Positions 44,381 through 54,321 of a stretch of 64,000 nt of DNA are shown in pieces. This DNA comes from Colwellia chukchiensis (GTDB lineage: Bacteria > Pseudomonadota > Gammaproteobacteria > Enterobacterales > Alteromonadaceae). The position numbers were made by a program, and so were the translations under genes. How positions within the stretch are numbered: the first letter of the stretch is position 1; each line of letters starts with the position of its first letter. Under the pieces are notes generated by a model. It did no database searches. It worked only from the letters and a program-made list of their open reading frames with translations, and was not told where the DNA came from. The stretch spans positions 111,413 through 175,412 of the forward strand of contig NZ_NBOC01000007.1 in NCBI RefSeq assembly GCF_002104455.1, read 5' to 3'.

Positions 44381-46237
44381 ATGAAAGAAAATAAGACCAC
44401 TTTCGCACGAATTAGCTCAGGCATATTTAGCGTTCTCAATACCACGCGTAAAATCATCATTAACTTAGTGTTTTTTGTTGTTGCAATAATCATTATCGCG
44501 CTTAACAGCGACGGCGACAATATTCTTGTGCAGCAAAACTCAGCTCTAGTATTAGATATTAAAGGTGATATTGTCGAACAAAAACGCGAAATCGATCCGG
44601 TAGATGCCTTTATGAGTGAAGCTATGGCGCAACCAGAACAAACAACAGAGGTGTTATTGGCCGATATTCTTGCCGTTATCGAGCAAGCGCGCGATGATGA
44701 TAGGATCAACACAATAGTACTCGATTTGAAAAACCTCAAAGGCTCTGGGTTGACTAAGTTACGCGATATTGCCAAGCAGCTCACCGAATTTAAACAAACA
44801 GGCAAAAAAGTGATTGCCATTGGTGAGTCTTTCAATCAAAACCAATATTATTTAGCGAGTTTTGCCGATGAAATTTGGCTAAACCCTAAGGGCTGGCTAC
44901 TACTCGATGGCTATGGTCGCTTTCAACTTTACTTTAAATCGGCCTTAGAAAAACTCTCAATTAGCCAACATGTTTTTCGCGTAGGCACCTATAAGTCGGC
45001 GGTAGAGCCTTATATTCGTGACGACATGTCAGCGGCAGCGAAAGAAGCAAATCAATTGTGGCTCAATGACTTATGGCACCAATACAAGACAGATGTTGCT
45101 GCACAGCGCCGCTTTTCTACCGACAATTTTGATGAAAGTATTGACGCTTTAGTTGCCAAGCTAACCGCTGCAAATGGCAGCATAGCTGAATATGCGTTAG
45201 CAAATAATTGGGTCGATGCCTTAAAAACTCAATATGAAATGACCTTAGCGTTAAATAAACATTTAGATGTGAGTAATTGGCAGGATAAAAAGGTAACTTT
45301 TAACGACTATTTAACGCTTATAAACCAAGAGCAGCCACAAAATACCGCAGCCGATAAAGTAGCCGTCATTGTAGCGAAAGGCATTATCTTAGATGGCGAA
45401 CAAAAAGCCGGTAACATTGGCGGCAGTAGCACCGCAAAGTTACTGCGCAAAGCGCGTGAAAACCGGGCGGTTAAAGCTGTCGTGTTGCGTGTTGATAGTC
45501 CTGGCGGCAGCGCTTATGCCTCTGACGTGATACGCCAAGAGGTAGAGCTATTAAAGGCTGCCGGTAAACCCGTTATCGCCTCAATGGGTAGCTATGCCGC
45601 GTCCGGTGGTTACTGGATATCTGCTGCTGCCAATAAGATTTACGCGGCCCCTAGTACCATTACCGGCTCTATTGGCATCTTTGGTTTCTTTATGACCTTT
45701 GAAAACACTTTAAGTAAACTGGGTATATACACTGATGGTGTTGGTACAACGGATATTTCAGGGTTTGGCGTAACTCGTGCATTAAGCCCTGGCATGGCTA
45801 AGCTTGTACAATTAAATATTGAGCGCGGTTACCAAGACTTTCTCGAGCTTGTTGCCAGTAATCGCAATATGAGTATCAGCCAAGTGGATGCTATCGCTCA
45901 AGGACGGGTATGGTCTGGCGCCAAAGCGGTTGAGCTTGGCTTAGTGGATGCATTAGGGGACCTTGACAGTGCGATTCTAGCCGCTGCGAATTTGGCAAAT
46001 TTAGACAGTTACGACACGCTATTAATTGAAAGAGAAAAAAGCCCACGGGCTTTATTTCTACAAAGTTTATTTGGTCAAGCATCGTTATGGTTTGCGACGC
46101 CCGATGACAATACAGGCTATACGGACAATAGTTTAAGCCGTGTAATTGCAAAACTTTCACTTGAACTTAATCAACTGGCACAATTAAATGATCCGCAAGG
46201 AATTTACTCATTTTGCCTTACCTGTGAAATCGAATAA
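44381..46237 (+). CDS. sppA: Signal peptide peptidase A (protease IV)
   Basis: The 618-residue inner-membrane serine protease of the long type has two S49 domains. An N-terminal membrane helix (about 26-45) anchors it with the catalytic part in the periplasm. The general base Lys is at about 205 (VGTYKSAVEPY) in the first domain and the nucleophile Ser at about 408 (GSYAASGGYW) in the second, as in E. coli (209 and 409). VLRVDSPGGSAYASD and ITGSIGIFG are conserved. It degrades cleaved signal peptides. A T-rich hairpin follows. Confidence 0.95.
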   Translation: MKENKTTFARISSGIFSVLNTTRKIIINLVFFVVAIIIIALNSDGDNILVQQNSALVLDIKGDIVEQKREIDPVDAFMSEAMAQPEQTTEVLLADILAVIEQARDDDRINTIVLDLKNLKGSGLTKLRDIAKQLTEFKQTGKKVIAIGESFNQNQYYLASFADEIWLNPKGWLLLDGYGRFQLYFKSALEKLSISQHVFRVGTYKSAVEPYIRDDMSAAAKEANQLWLNDLWHQYKTDVAAQRRFSTDNFDESIDALVAKLTAANGSIAEYALANNWVDALKTQYEMTLALNKHLDVSNWQDKKVTFNDYLTLINQEQPQNTAADKVAVIVAKGIILDGEQKAGNIGGSSTAKLLRKARENRAVKAVVLRVDSPGGSAYASDVIRQEVELLKAAGKPVIASMGSYAASGGYWISAAANKIYAAPSTITGSIGIFGFFMTFENTLSKLGIYTDGVGTTDISGFGVTRALSPGMAKLVQLNIERGYQDFLELVASNRNMSISQVDAIAQGRVWSGAKAVELGLVDALGDLDSAILAAANLANLDSYDTLLIEREKSPRALFLQSLFGQASLWFATPDDNTGYTDNSLSRVIAKLSLELNQLAQLNDPQGIYSFCLTCEIE

Positions 46238-46264
46238 CCTAGCGTATTCATAGCGTGACTTATC

Positions 46265-46290
46265 AAGCCTCAATTTATCGAGGCTTTATT
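46265..46290 (+). terminator. Probable terminator after sppA
   Basis: 7-bp stem AAGCCTC/GAGGCTT (46265-46271 / 46280-46286) with an 8-base loop and a short T-rich tail. Confidence 0.6.
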
Positions 46291-46414
46291 ATGCTAGATT
46301 GCGACGTCAGAGACTCATTTTCACAATAGCAATATGTTACAATCTTGCGCGATTTCTCCATTTAGGCTTGCTATAGCCTGGCAGCTGATGCCACTTGAAC
46401 AATAAGATTTTACT

Positions 46415-47425
46415 ATGAAAAAACGTATTTATATCGCGTATACCGGCGGAACCATAGGCATGAAGCCAAGTGAAAACGGTTATGTGCCTCAGAAACAGCA
46501 TTTAACCGATGCCATCATGCAAACACCTGACTTTCATCGCCAAGAAATGCCTGAGTTTACGATCAATGAATATCATCCCTTAATTGACTCTTCCAATATG
46601 TCACCCGCCGATTGGCAACAAATTGCCAATGACATTCAACAACATTATGATCAATATGATGGATTTGTAGTGTTACATGGCACAGATACTATGGCTTACA
46701 CTAGCTCTGCCTTATCTTTCATGTTAGAAAACTTAGGCAAGCCGGTTATTGTTACTGGCTCGCAAATACCCTTTAGCCAATTACGTTCAGATGGTAAGGA
46801 AAATCTGCTAAATTCACTCTATATTGCGGCAAATTATCCCATTCATGAAGTTGGCTTATATTTTAACAATAAACTGTTCCGTGGTAATCGCTGTATTAAA
46901 GCCTATGCAGATGGATTCAATGCTTTTGATTCTCCAAACTTACCACCATTACTTGAGGCGGGTATTAACATTAGGTTAAATCAAGGTAAAGTTGCTCAGC
47001 CGATATCTACGCCATTATCGTTAGCACAAATCACGCCGCAGCCCATTGGCGTAGTGCATTTATACCCTGGCATATCTGTAGAGCTGATTAAAAATATTAT
47101 TAAACAGCCGGTAAAGGCACTTATCATTCGCAGTTATGGGGTTGGCAATGCTCCACAAAATAAAGCATTGCTTGAGTGTTTAAAACAAGCAAATGATGAA
47201 GGGATAGTGATTGTCAATTGCAGTCAATGTGTTAAAGGCACGGTAAATATGACCGGCTATGCCACCGGCCATGCCTTAAGCAAAATTGGCGTGATCAGCG
47301 GCCATGATATGACCCTTGAAGCAACGCTGACTAAGCTACATTATTTATTAAGTAAGAATTACAGCCAAGCAAAAGTTCGACAACTGCTTGAGCTAAACTT
47401 ACGCGGTGAATTAAGCACAGAGTAA
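46415..47425 (+). CDS. ansA: Type I (cytoplasmic) L-asparaginase
   Basis: A 336-residue enzyme hydrolysing asparagine to aspartate and ammonia. The first active-site Thr is in YTGGTIGMKPSENGY and the second in VVLHGTDTMAYTSSALS. VTGSQIPFSQLRSDGKENLLNS and IRSYGVGNAP are typical. There is no signal peptide, matching the cytoplasmic AnsA rather than periplasmic AnsB. Separate from sppA by a terminator-like hairpin. Confidence 0.95.
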   Translation: MKKRIYIAYTGGTIGMKPSENGYVPQKQHLTDAIMQTPDFHRQEMPEFTINEYHPLIDSSNMSPADWQQIANDIQQHYDQYDGFVVLHGTDTMAYTSSALSFMLENLGKPVIVTGSQIPFSQLRSDGKENLLNSLYIAANYPIHEVGLYFNNKLFRGNRCIKAYADGFNAFDSPNLPPLLEAGINIRLNQGKVAQPISTPLSLAQITPQPIGVVHLYPGISVELIKNIIKQPVKALIIRSYGVGNAPQNKALLECLKQANDEGIVIVNCSQCVKGTVNMTGYATGHALSKIGVISGHDMTLEATLTKLHYLLSKNYSQAKVRQLLELNLRGELSTE

Positions 47426-47459
47426 TAGTTTGCTGCGCGAAAAAAGCTAACAAGTCATA

Positions 47460-47492
47460 GCCCTGAAAGCTAACTTAACTCGCTTTCAGGGC
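47460..47492. terminator. Hairpin between convergent ansA and DUF349 genes
   Basis: A perfect 11-bp stem (47460-47470 / 47482-47492) with an 11-base loop lies between two convergent stops. T-runs are weak, so termination strength is uncertain. Confidence 0.65.
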
Positions 47493-47506
47493 ATAAAACT
47501 AAAAAA

Positions 47507-50353
47507 CTATAAAAATATAGGCTTTATTCGTTCAAGTAAGGGTAAGTCTTGTTCAGACAACTTGCCTAATAATAACCACTGGTTGAACTCTTTCGTTAAA
47601 TCAATATCCGCACCTGAAGACATTCGACTTTGCATTAGCTCTACCTGCACTGCCATGCGTTGTTGCTGTAATTCAACGGGTGAAGGTATACCAGCTAATA
47701 CTTCAAGTGCTATCGTCGCTTGGTCGCGGCTAACAAGGCTATTTTTGCTGGCTAACTCTTTAAGCTTCTTCTGCCAAAATGCATTTAATTGCAAAAACTG
47801 ATTTTGCGCGGTAACGCATTGACCATTAACTGCACTTGCTGATAACAAAGCAAAGACAAGTTGCCATTGCTGTTTTTCACCTGCTTGCTTTGCCTGGGTT
47901 ATTTTTTTGGTAAGCTCACTTTTCTTAGCGCTTATTTGTTTTTCTAATGCCACCATAGCCGGCTTTTGAGCTGAAACATCGGACGCTAATGTCTGTAATT
48001 GCTGCGCAAACGCTTGTAGCTCGTCCAGTTGCTTAGCCACTGAAAATTGCTCAAGTAGCTGATCAAATTTAGCTGTCAACTCAGCTGTTTTTGCTAATAA
48101 TAAGGCTTCTTCTTTAGCAGTTTGCTGCGCGCGCTTAGCAAAAATTTGGTCGTTTATTTTACGAAACTTTTGCCAAAGTTTGTTTTCATATTTTGCACCA
48201 GCATAGCCTAACTCTCGCCACTGTGCTTGCAGGTTTTTAACCTGATTAATGGCAGCGTAAATATCCTCGTTGCTAAGTAAAGCTTCAGCACTGGTTATCA
48301 AGGTTTGTTTTGCCGTTTTATTTTCTTGGTAAAATCCATAAACCAATGATTTTACCGGTGCTAATATCGCATTAAACTCAGTATTTATCGCTTGATAAAC
48401 GCTTCTATCAACTTGCCCTGCCTGTTGCCATTGCTTGATAAGATCATGGTAGGAGTGCGCTAATTGTTTATGATCTATTACCGTGTTTTCAGCATCATTA
48501 ACCGCTAAGCCATCGGCAAGCTCTTGTGCTTGTGAGACCAGTTGACGACGCAAGCCTAAATGTTGTTCGCGTAGTTTTTCTTGCTCAGCAAAATAAACAC
48601 GGCAAGGGGCAAATGCCGTTTCACACAATGCATTAAACTGGGTATTTAACGCTTGTTCAGCGTCATCTTCTGCATGCCCTAAGCTATTCCAAAGTTTTCG
48701 GTATTGCTTAACTTTCTCTGCCTGCTCATTCGGGTTATCTAAGGGTGTATCAACAATCGCTTGAATATCTGTTAATAGTTTTTGCTTACGCGGGGTCGCG
48801 ATATAATGTTCCCAATCCGCTAACTCAGCAATTTTTTCATTTAAGCTATGATAATCTTTTTGCAAGCGTTGCTGCTGTTGCTCAGATAGCGCGTTAAACA
48901 GTTGTTTAGCCTTTTTAAAAACGCCAAATGCCGCATTAAACTTACCAGCGGCTATTAACCTTCTGGTAGCGCTTAGTTTTTTCTGTGTCACAGAAAACTC
49001 TTGTTTTTGGGCAGTTTGTAAAGGTTTTAATGCACTTTGCCAGTTTTTTTCAATCTCTTGCGCGGCGCTTTTAATTGATTCAGGTAAAGCCCCTGCCGAC
49101 TTCTTTTCTGCTGCTTGCCAATCGCTCAGCCATTGCTGGTAAATAGGTAAACGCTCGTTCATCTCAATAAGCGTTGTTGGTAAGGCTAATTGCGATACTT
49201 TAGATATCAGCTGCGTAGCCTCGGCAACAGATTCCGCTATCAAGGGCAGCTGCTGTAACTTTTGCTGTTGCTGTGCAACTTTGCCTTGCAAGTCTTCTTG
49301 CTGTTTAAGGCTTAATGGCGAGTCGGCTATTTCTTGGGCGAGTTGCTTAAATACGGCTAAGTATTGTTGCTCGTCGATACGCTCATTTTCGAAAATACTA
49401 GTACTTAGTGCTTGATCTATCTCTTGCAGTACACCTTGAAAATGCGCTATGGCGTGCTGTTTTTGTTGCGCTAACGCTTGTGCTATTTCGGCTTGTGCAT
49501 GCTGCTCGGCTTTACTTGCAAACAATTGCTCTAACTGCGTCAGTATTTTGCAATACTTTTGTGAAAACCGGTTTTGTTCTGTCGAATCAAAAACCGCAAA
49601 CTTATCGTTTAATGTTTGCCATTCTTGTATTAATAACTCACGCTTTTGTTGATAAACAACAAAGTCCGATTGCTCTTTTAAAGCTTGCAACTTTGCCAAG
49701 ACTAAATTGACTTGTTTACGCAGGTTTATTGGTCGCTCAATAACAGCTTGTAATTGCGTCAACTTTTCTGTTATTTGTTGCGTTATTTGCTCATTACAGG
49801 CTTTTTTCTTTAGCTTTTCTAAACTTGCAATATCATTAAGTTTAGCCACGATATAAGCTTGCACTTTAGCATGTTGTTTTTGAGCAAATAAATTAATTAA
49901 TAACTGTGGTTTAAGCACAGGTTTGCTGTTATCTGGCTGTGGTTTTTCTGCTAACTTTTCAAATAAGGCGATAACTAGTGTTGGATCTTGCGTGCTTTTC
50001 AACCAGAGCTCAAAACGGTGATAATGCTGATGTGCTGCAATGTAACTGAGCTTTTCCTGCATAGACAAGGTTATTTCATCTTGATCAGTTAAAATGGCGC
50101 TAACTTTTTGCTCGGCATAACGTCTCACTTTTTCCATCGAGTTTTCTTGACTATGAAGCAACCAAGTTTGAAAGTCTGCTAATTTGATTAGTGCCGCTCG
50201 TCGAACATTTTCATGTTCATCATTTTTTGCGAGCTGCTCAATAATAAAACGATGCTCTGGCTCACCAAGCGATAAACTATTACTTATCGCTTCTACCCTA
50301 ACGGCACTATCTTTATGTTGCCACGGCTTTTTAAATAATTTTGCAAAAATCAT
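47507..50353 (-). CDS. Large DUF349 coiled-coil protein
   Basis: The 948-residue cytoplasmic protein is almost entirely helical and very rich in Gln, Lys, Glu and Ala. Several DUF349 repeats are seen by their pattern of W, L and KF: LIQEWQTLNDKFAVF, LWNSLGHAEDDAEQALNTQFNALC, LIKQWQQAGQVDRSVYQAINTEFN, LQAQWRELGYAGAKYENKLWQKFR. The N-terminus (KDSAVRVEAISNSLSLGEPEHRFIIEQL, HENVRRAALIKLADF) looks like HEAT-type repeats. Function is not established in bacteria. Its ATG overlaps the yeaC stop (ATGA), so the two are translationally coupled. Confidence 0.88.
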   Translation of the reverse strand: MIFAKLFKKPWQHKDSAVRVEAISNSLSLGEPEHRFIIEQLAKNDEHENVRRAALIKLADFQTWLLHSQENSMEKVRRYAEQKVSAILTDQDEITLSMQEKLSYIAAHQHYHRFELWLKSTQDPTLVIALFEKLAEKPQPDNSKPVLKPQLLINLFAQKQHAKVQAYIVAKLNDIASLEKLKKKACNEQITQQITEKLTQLQAVIERPINLRKQVNLVLAKLQALKEQSDFVVYQQKRELLIQEWQTLNDKFAVFDSTEQNRFSQKYCKILTQLEQLFASKAEQHAQAEIAQALAQQKQHAIAHFQGVLQEIDQALSTSIFENERIDEQQYLAVFKQLAQEIADSPLSLKQQEDLQGKVAQQQQKLQQLPLIAESVAEATQLISKVSQLALPTTLIEMNERLPIYQQWLSDWQAAEKKSAGALPESIKSAAQEIEKNWQSALKPLQTAQKQEFSVTQKKLSATRRLIAAGKFNAAFGVFKKAKQLFNALSEQQQQRLQKDYHSLNEKIAELADWEHYIATPRKQKLLTDIQAIVDTPLDNPNEQAEKVKQYRKLWNSLGHAEDDAEQALNTQFNALCETAFAPCRVYFAEQEKLREQHLGLRRQLVSQAQELADGLAVNDAENTVIDHKQLAHSYHDLIKQWQQAGQVDRSVYQAINTEFNAILAPVKSLVYGFYQENKTAKQTLITSAEALLSNEDIYAAINQVKNLQAQWRELGYAGAKYENKLWQKFRKINDQIFAKRAQQTAKEEALLLAKTAELTAKFDQLLEQFSVAKQLDELQAFAQQLQTLASDVSAQKPAMVALEKQISAKKSELTKKITQAKQAGEKQQWQLVFALLSASAVNGQCVTAQNQFLQLNAFWQKKLKELASKNSLVSRDQATIALEVLAGIPSPVELQQQRMAVQVELMQSRMSSGADIDLTKEFNQWLLLGKLSEQDLPLLERIKPIFL

Positions 50354-50634
50354 AGATCTGAAAACCTAGCAATATCATTGCTGTCTTTTTTTGCGGGGAA
50401 ATCAGCGCGTAATTCGCTTTTGGTTTTCATGATCATTTCACCATTGGGACCAATAGACAGCGTTTGATCAGATTCTAAATGTTTCGCTTGATAGGCCATA
50501 GTAATTTGTACTGCCGATAACTGTTGTGCTTTATCAACCGCGACACCTTCAGGCCACTTACCGGTTTCCGCCGCACATTTTAAACGTAAATACATGTCTT
50601 CTGACATGTGTTCGACTAACTCTATGATATCCAT
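50350..50634 (-). CDS. yeaC: YeaC-like DUF1315 protein
   Basis: A 94-residue cytoplasmic protein matching E. coli YeaC: LVEHMSEDMYLRLKCAAETGKWPEGVAVDKAQ followed by QQLSAVQITMAYQAKHL. The function is unknown. AAAGAGAC precedes the ATG. It overlaps the DUF349 gene by four bases, an arrangement that suggests the two proteins work together. Confidence 0.88.
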   Translation of the reverse strand: MDIIELVEHMSEDMYLRLKCAAETGKWPEGVAVDKAQQLSAVQITMAYQAKHLESDQTLSIGPNGEMIMKTKSELRADFPAKKDSNDIARFSDL

Positions 50635-50673
50635 GAATGTCTCTTTAAATAATGATTAAACAACAATTGTCAC

Positions 50674-51000
50674 TTAGCGCCCACGTTTCGCTAAAATTAA
50701 TCGGATGCGCGTTACTATATATAAAATAAAACCAAGTATGGTACTGGCTATTGAGGTCAAATATTGCCAACTTCCAGTTTCGGCATCTAACCAATAAAAC
50801 GATAAAAAGCCACCACAGAACAACAGCATAGCGATAAACGAATGAGTCATTAATTGCTGTGATTTTTTTACGGCATTTATTCGCTTTATGTTAGCAATTT
50901 TATCGGCATCTAACGCCGTTAAGTCTAATTGGCAATGCGAGCAGGACTTTGCTTTATCTGAAATTTTTTTCTTACAGCTTGGACAATTAATAACAGCCAT
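50674..51000 (-). CDS. Zinc-ribbon membrane protein
   Basis: The 108-residue protein begins with a zinc ribbon (CPSCKKKISDKAKSCSHC, two CxxC pairs), then a short charged helix and two membrane segments (about 52-70 and 78-96). This is a common architecture of uncharacterised inner-membrane proteins. GAGGTAG lies just upstream of the ATG. It sits 39 bases before yeaC in the same direction and may be the first gene of that operon. Confidence 0.8.
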   Translation of the reverse strand: MAVINCPSCKKKISDKAKSCSHCQLDLTALDADKIANIKRINAVKKSQQLMTHSFIAMLLFCGGFLSFYWLDAETGSWQYLTSIASTILGFILYIVTRIRLILAKRGR

Positions 51001-51035
51001 TTTCTACCTCATTTTTGCAGTCATATTTTACCTAA

Positions 51036-51061
51036 AAAAAACGCCCTTGCGGGCGTTTTTT
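51036..51061. terminator. Terminator after the alanine/sodium symporter gene region
   Basis: An 11-bp perfect stem (51036-51046 / 51051-51061) with TTGC loop and A/T runs on both sides. It separates the symporter gene from the zinc-ribbon gene, both leftward. Confidence 0.93.
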
Positions 51062-51076
51062 GCCAGTATATTACAA

Positions 51077-52573
51077 TTATTTTTGATTTTCTTGATCAAA
51101 ACGTTTTTGCCAAAAATCAGCATTTTTTATCGCCAATCTTTTCGGATTGAAACTGTAGTGCTCAACACCGGCATCCTTCTGACTTTCATAGTCTTTTAAT
51201 GCTTTAACCGCAGGTTTAGCCATAAAGAATATAACAATAATGCCAATAATATTTAACCATGCCATCATGCCGACACCGATATCCCCCATTCCCCATGCAA
51301 TATCCGCTGCTTTAACTGTGCCATAAAAGGTTGCAACCATGATCAACACTTTTAATAAAAACGTTAACGCCGGAAAGTTAAAGGTGCGCTTTATGTAGGA
51401 GACATTATTTTCTGCAATAAAGTAGTACGCTAAAATCGTCGTAAATGCGAAGAAGAATAATGCAACAGCAATAAAAGGCTTACCAAAACCGGTAAGCATG
51501 CTTTCAACAGCAATTTGCGTAAAGGCTGGGCTATTAGCGGCGATATCGCCGGCAATATTTTGTACTATAAAGCTAGTTTCACCTTCTAATCTTACATTAT
51601 AAGATTGAGTAATTAAAATCATAAAAGCTGTCGCGGTACAAACAAATAAAGTATCTATATATACCGAAAATGCTTGTACTAAGCCCTGCTGTGCAGGATG
51701 AGCAACTTCTGCTGCCGCCGCCGCATGTGGGCCTGTACCTTGACCGGCTTCATTAGAGTATACACCGCGCTTGACACCCCAACCAATGGCAGCACCAACG
51801 CCGGCCATAGGTGAAAATGCATCAGTAACGATCAGCATAAAAACATCAAATAATCGGTCAATATGCAAAAAGATCATGACACAAGCAATGATAATGTAAG
51901 CAAGCGCCATAAATGGCACCACAACCTGCGTAAAGTTGGCAATACGCTTAACACCACCAAAGATAATAAAGCCAAGTAACATGACAATAAATACCGCGGT
52001 ATAAAGCTTGGTCATTTCAATCGGCCCAAGCGCGGTATCTAGTGTACTGCCACTGCCAAAAACCATGGTAACAGCAACGCCAATACTATTAGACTGTACT
52101 GTCGGCAATAAAGCGCCACAGGCGATGATAGTCGCAATAGCAAAGATCCACGCATACCACTTCTGTCCTAAAGCTTTTTCTATATAATAAGCTGGACCAC
52201 CACGATATAAACCTTCTTGCTCTTCTTTGTAAATTTGTGCATTTGTTGACTCAATGTAGGCAGTTGCGGCACCAAAAAACGCCACTACCCACATCCAAAA
52301 TACGGCACCTGGGCCACCAAAGCCAATTGCCGCGGCAACACCGGCAATATTGCCTGTACCAACACGACCGGATAACGAAACTGCTAATGCTTGAAACGAG
52401 GAAATACCTTGCTCTGAACTTTTGCCTGTCATTAATAAGCGCCACATTTCACGAAAATGACGTATTTGCACAAACCGAGTTATAACAGAAAAAAATAATC
52501 CAGCGCCCAAGCATAGATAGACTAATGCTGGGCTCCAGATTATCGCGTTTAATGTATTGACAATTTCTTGCAC
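51077..52573 (-). CDS. Sodium/alanine symporter, AGCS family
   Basis: The 498-residue inner-membrane carrier imports alanine or glycine with Na+. The AGCS signature GRVGTGNIAGVAAAIGFGGPGAVFWMW is near residue 70, YRGGPAYYIEKALG follows, and GWGVKRGVYSNEAGQGTGPHAAAAAEVAHP lies near 270. About 10-11 membrane helices. It starts at GTG with CAGGAG eight bases upstream. Alanine dehydrogenase lies 10 kb away at 62.7 kb; the two could form an alanine-use route, though nothing links them directly. Confidence 0.93.
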   Translation of the reverse strand: MQEIVNTLNAIIWSPALVYLCLGAGLFFSVITRFVQIRHFREMWRLLMTGKSSEQGISSFQALAVSLSGRVGTGNIAGVAAAIGFGGPGAVFWMWVVAFFGAATAYIESTNAQIYKEEQEGLYRGGPAYYIEKALGQKWYAWIFAIATIIACGALLPTVQSNSIGVAVTMVFGSGSTLDTALGPIEMTKLYTAVFIVMLLGFIIFGGVKRIANFTQVVVPFMALAYIIIACVMIFLHIDRLFDVFMLIVTDAFSPMAGVGAAIGWGVKRGVYSNEAGQGTGPHAAAAAEVAHPAQQGLVQAFSVYIDTLFVCTATAFMILITQSYNVRLEGETSFIVQNIAGDIAANSPAFTQIAVESMLTGFGKPFIAVALFFFAFTTILAYYFIAENNVSYIKRTFNFPALTFLLKVLIMVATFYGTVKAADIAWGMGDIGVGMMAWLNIIGIIVIFFMAKPAVKALKDYESQKDAGVEHYSFNPKRLAIKNADFWQKRFDQENQK

Positions 52574-52641
52574 GTTAGACTCCTGATTATTATTATTTTT
52601 ATGTTCGTTTTAGTTGCTAAAATGTTGTGCAATTTGGTTAG

Positions 52642-53769
52642 TTAACGTAAGTCACCAACCACATGATAAATAGCGCTAAGTACGTCTCGACCAAATAAAC
52701 TACTACGTTCGTCAGACCAACCTACACTATAATCTGGCAGTAAGTCATTATCTTTAAATGGCATTTCTACGGTATAGGCCAAACATTTAAACTGCTCACC
52801 AACCCAGTTAGCGGCGACGGTTAAGTTGGCCTTACCAGGCTCATCTTTGTCATAACCTTTGTCGTCTTGAAATTCAGGGGTTATTGCAAGTAACACATTT
52901 TTGAACTTTTCTTCCAAGGCTTTAATACGGTCATTATAAGAAGGTACGCCTTCGGTGCCGGCGACAAAGTTAAATGGCAAGGCTTCATCACCGTGAATAT
53001 CTAAATGCATGTCGACACCAGTTGCTAACATTTTTTCACGCACTAGATAAACCTCTGGGCTGCGCTCCATGCTTGGGTTTTGCCATTCTCGGTTTAAGTT
53101 AACCCCAACCGCATTAGTGCGTAAATGACCTCGCACTGAACCATCAGGATTCATATTGGGCACTAAGTAAAATACCGCACTATTTAAAAGTGAACGCGCA
53201 ACACCATCGTCTTCATCAAGCAAGCGGTCAATAAACCCTTCCATAAACCACTCAGCCATAGACTCGCCCGGGTGTTGGCGTGCGGTGATCCAAATAACTT
53301 TCTTGCCAGGTCCTGCTTCGCCCACTTTTAATAACGACATATCACGGCCATCAAGTGTTTGTCCCAACACTTGCAACTGACAATCAATATCGAGCTGTGC
53401 ACTATGAATTAAGTCTTGATGGCGCTCATAACTGTACGGCGCAAAATAAGCAAAGTAAGTCGCGTCACATTCTGGCGTAAAAGTAATGGTAAGTTTCTCA
53501 CCATCAAATTCGGTAGGCACACGAAACCAATGCTGACGATCATGTGAAGCAACGGCCTGATAATTATGCCAGCCTTCTACATAAGCAGACTTACCGGCGT
53601 TGGTTAGATGAATGACATGTTCGCGATGTTCAGTGTTATGCAATTTAAAATGAAACCACTGATAGAAATCGGATTGATGATCTTTTTTAATGGCTAACTC
53701 TATGTTACTTGGGTCTTGCGCTGAGATAACTTCGATATTACCTGAGTCAAAGTTCGCGGAAATTTGCAT
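52642..53769 (-). CDS. M14-family zinc carboxypeptidase (cytosolic CCP-like)
   Basis: The 375-residue cytoplasmic protein has the N-terminal beta domain of cytosolic-carboxypeptidase-like proteins (YQWFHFKLHNTEHREHVIHLTNAGKSAYVEGW). The catalytic domain has ITARQHPGESMAEW (His and Glu zinc ligands), NPDGSVRGHLRTNAVGVNLNREW (Arg), MHLDIHGDEALPFNF (His ligand) and YTVEMPFKDN (catalytic Glu). Family members remove C-terminal acidic residues, but the bacterial substrate is unknown. No operon partner. Confidence 0.9.
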   Translation of the reverse strand: MQISANFDSGNIEVISAQDPSNIELAIKKDHQSDFYQWFHFKLHNTEHREHVIHLTNAGKSAYVEGWHNYQAVASHDRQHWFRVPTEFDGEKLTITFTPECDATYFAYFAPYSYERHQDLIHSAQLDIDCQLQVLGQTLDGRDMSLLKVGEAGPGKKVIWITARQHPGESMAEWFMEGFIDRLLDEDDGVARSLLNSAVFYLVPNMNPDGSVRGHLRTNAVGVNLNREWQNPSMERSPEVYLVREKMLATGVDMHLDIHGDEALPFNFVAGTEGVPSYNDRIKALEEKFKNVLLAITPEFQDDKGYDKDEPGKANLTVAANWVGEQFKCLAYTVEMPFKDNDLLPDYSVGWSDERSSLFGRDVLSAIYHVVGDLR

Positions 53770-53835
53770 AAGGGCTATTGCTCATAATTAGTGAAGATAG
53801 CCCTAGTGTACACAAACGCGTAAAAGATCAGAAGT

Positions 53836-54321
53836 CTAAAAGCTCCTTAAATACAGGCCTAATTCAGAAGAATAGCCAAGAGAGCGACTAATAACAGTAT
53901 TTTCTTCATCTAAAACATAATAACTGGGATAACCTTGCACTTGAAAGTCTTGTTTTACTGCCTCATTTCCTAACGCAACTGGAAATGTTAACTGGTGACG
54001 CTCAGTGAATGCTGCCACTTCATTTTGGTCGACAAAATCTAACGCCACCGCTATCACTTTGATATGCGGCTTTCGTTCAAACAAGCTTTGCAAGTTACCG
54101 ATACTCATGTGACAAATTTGACACCAAGGAGCAAAGAAATAAACAATCGTTTTTTGCCCATTGGCCTGCAAACTCAATGTTTTATTATCTAACGTACTAA
54201 GTTGATGGATTATTGGTAGTTCGCCATTACTACTAGAGAGCATACTGGTTTCTCTGAGCATGGATATAGCATGAAAAATAAAAAAGAAAACAACCGCTTG
54301 TAAACTAAGACTTCGTAACAA
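53836..54321 (-). CDS. Membrane-anchored thioredoxin-fold protein (TlpA/ResA-like)
   Basis: The 161-residue protein has an N-terminal hydrophobic anchor (about 5-20) and a thioredoxin domain with active site APWCQICHMS (CxxC). The cis-Pro loop is in VQGYPSYYVLD. It likely reduces or exchanges disulfides in the periplasm. The start is TTG with AAGGTG nine bases upstream. No cytochrome-maturation genes nearby to define a partner. Confidence 0.85.
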   Translation of the reverse strand: MLRSLSLQAVVFFFIFHAISMLRETSMLSSSNGELPIIHQLSTLDNKTLSLQANGQKTIVYFFAPWCQICHMSIGNLQSLFERKPHIKVIAVALDFVDQNEVAAFTERHQLTFPVALGNEAVKQDFQVQGYPSYYVLDEENTVISRSLGYSSELGLYLRSF

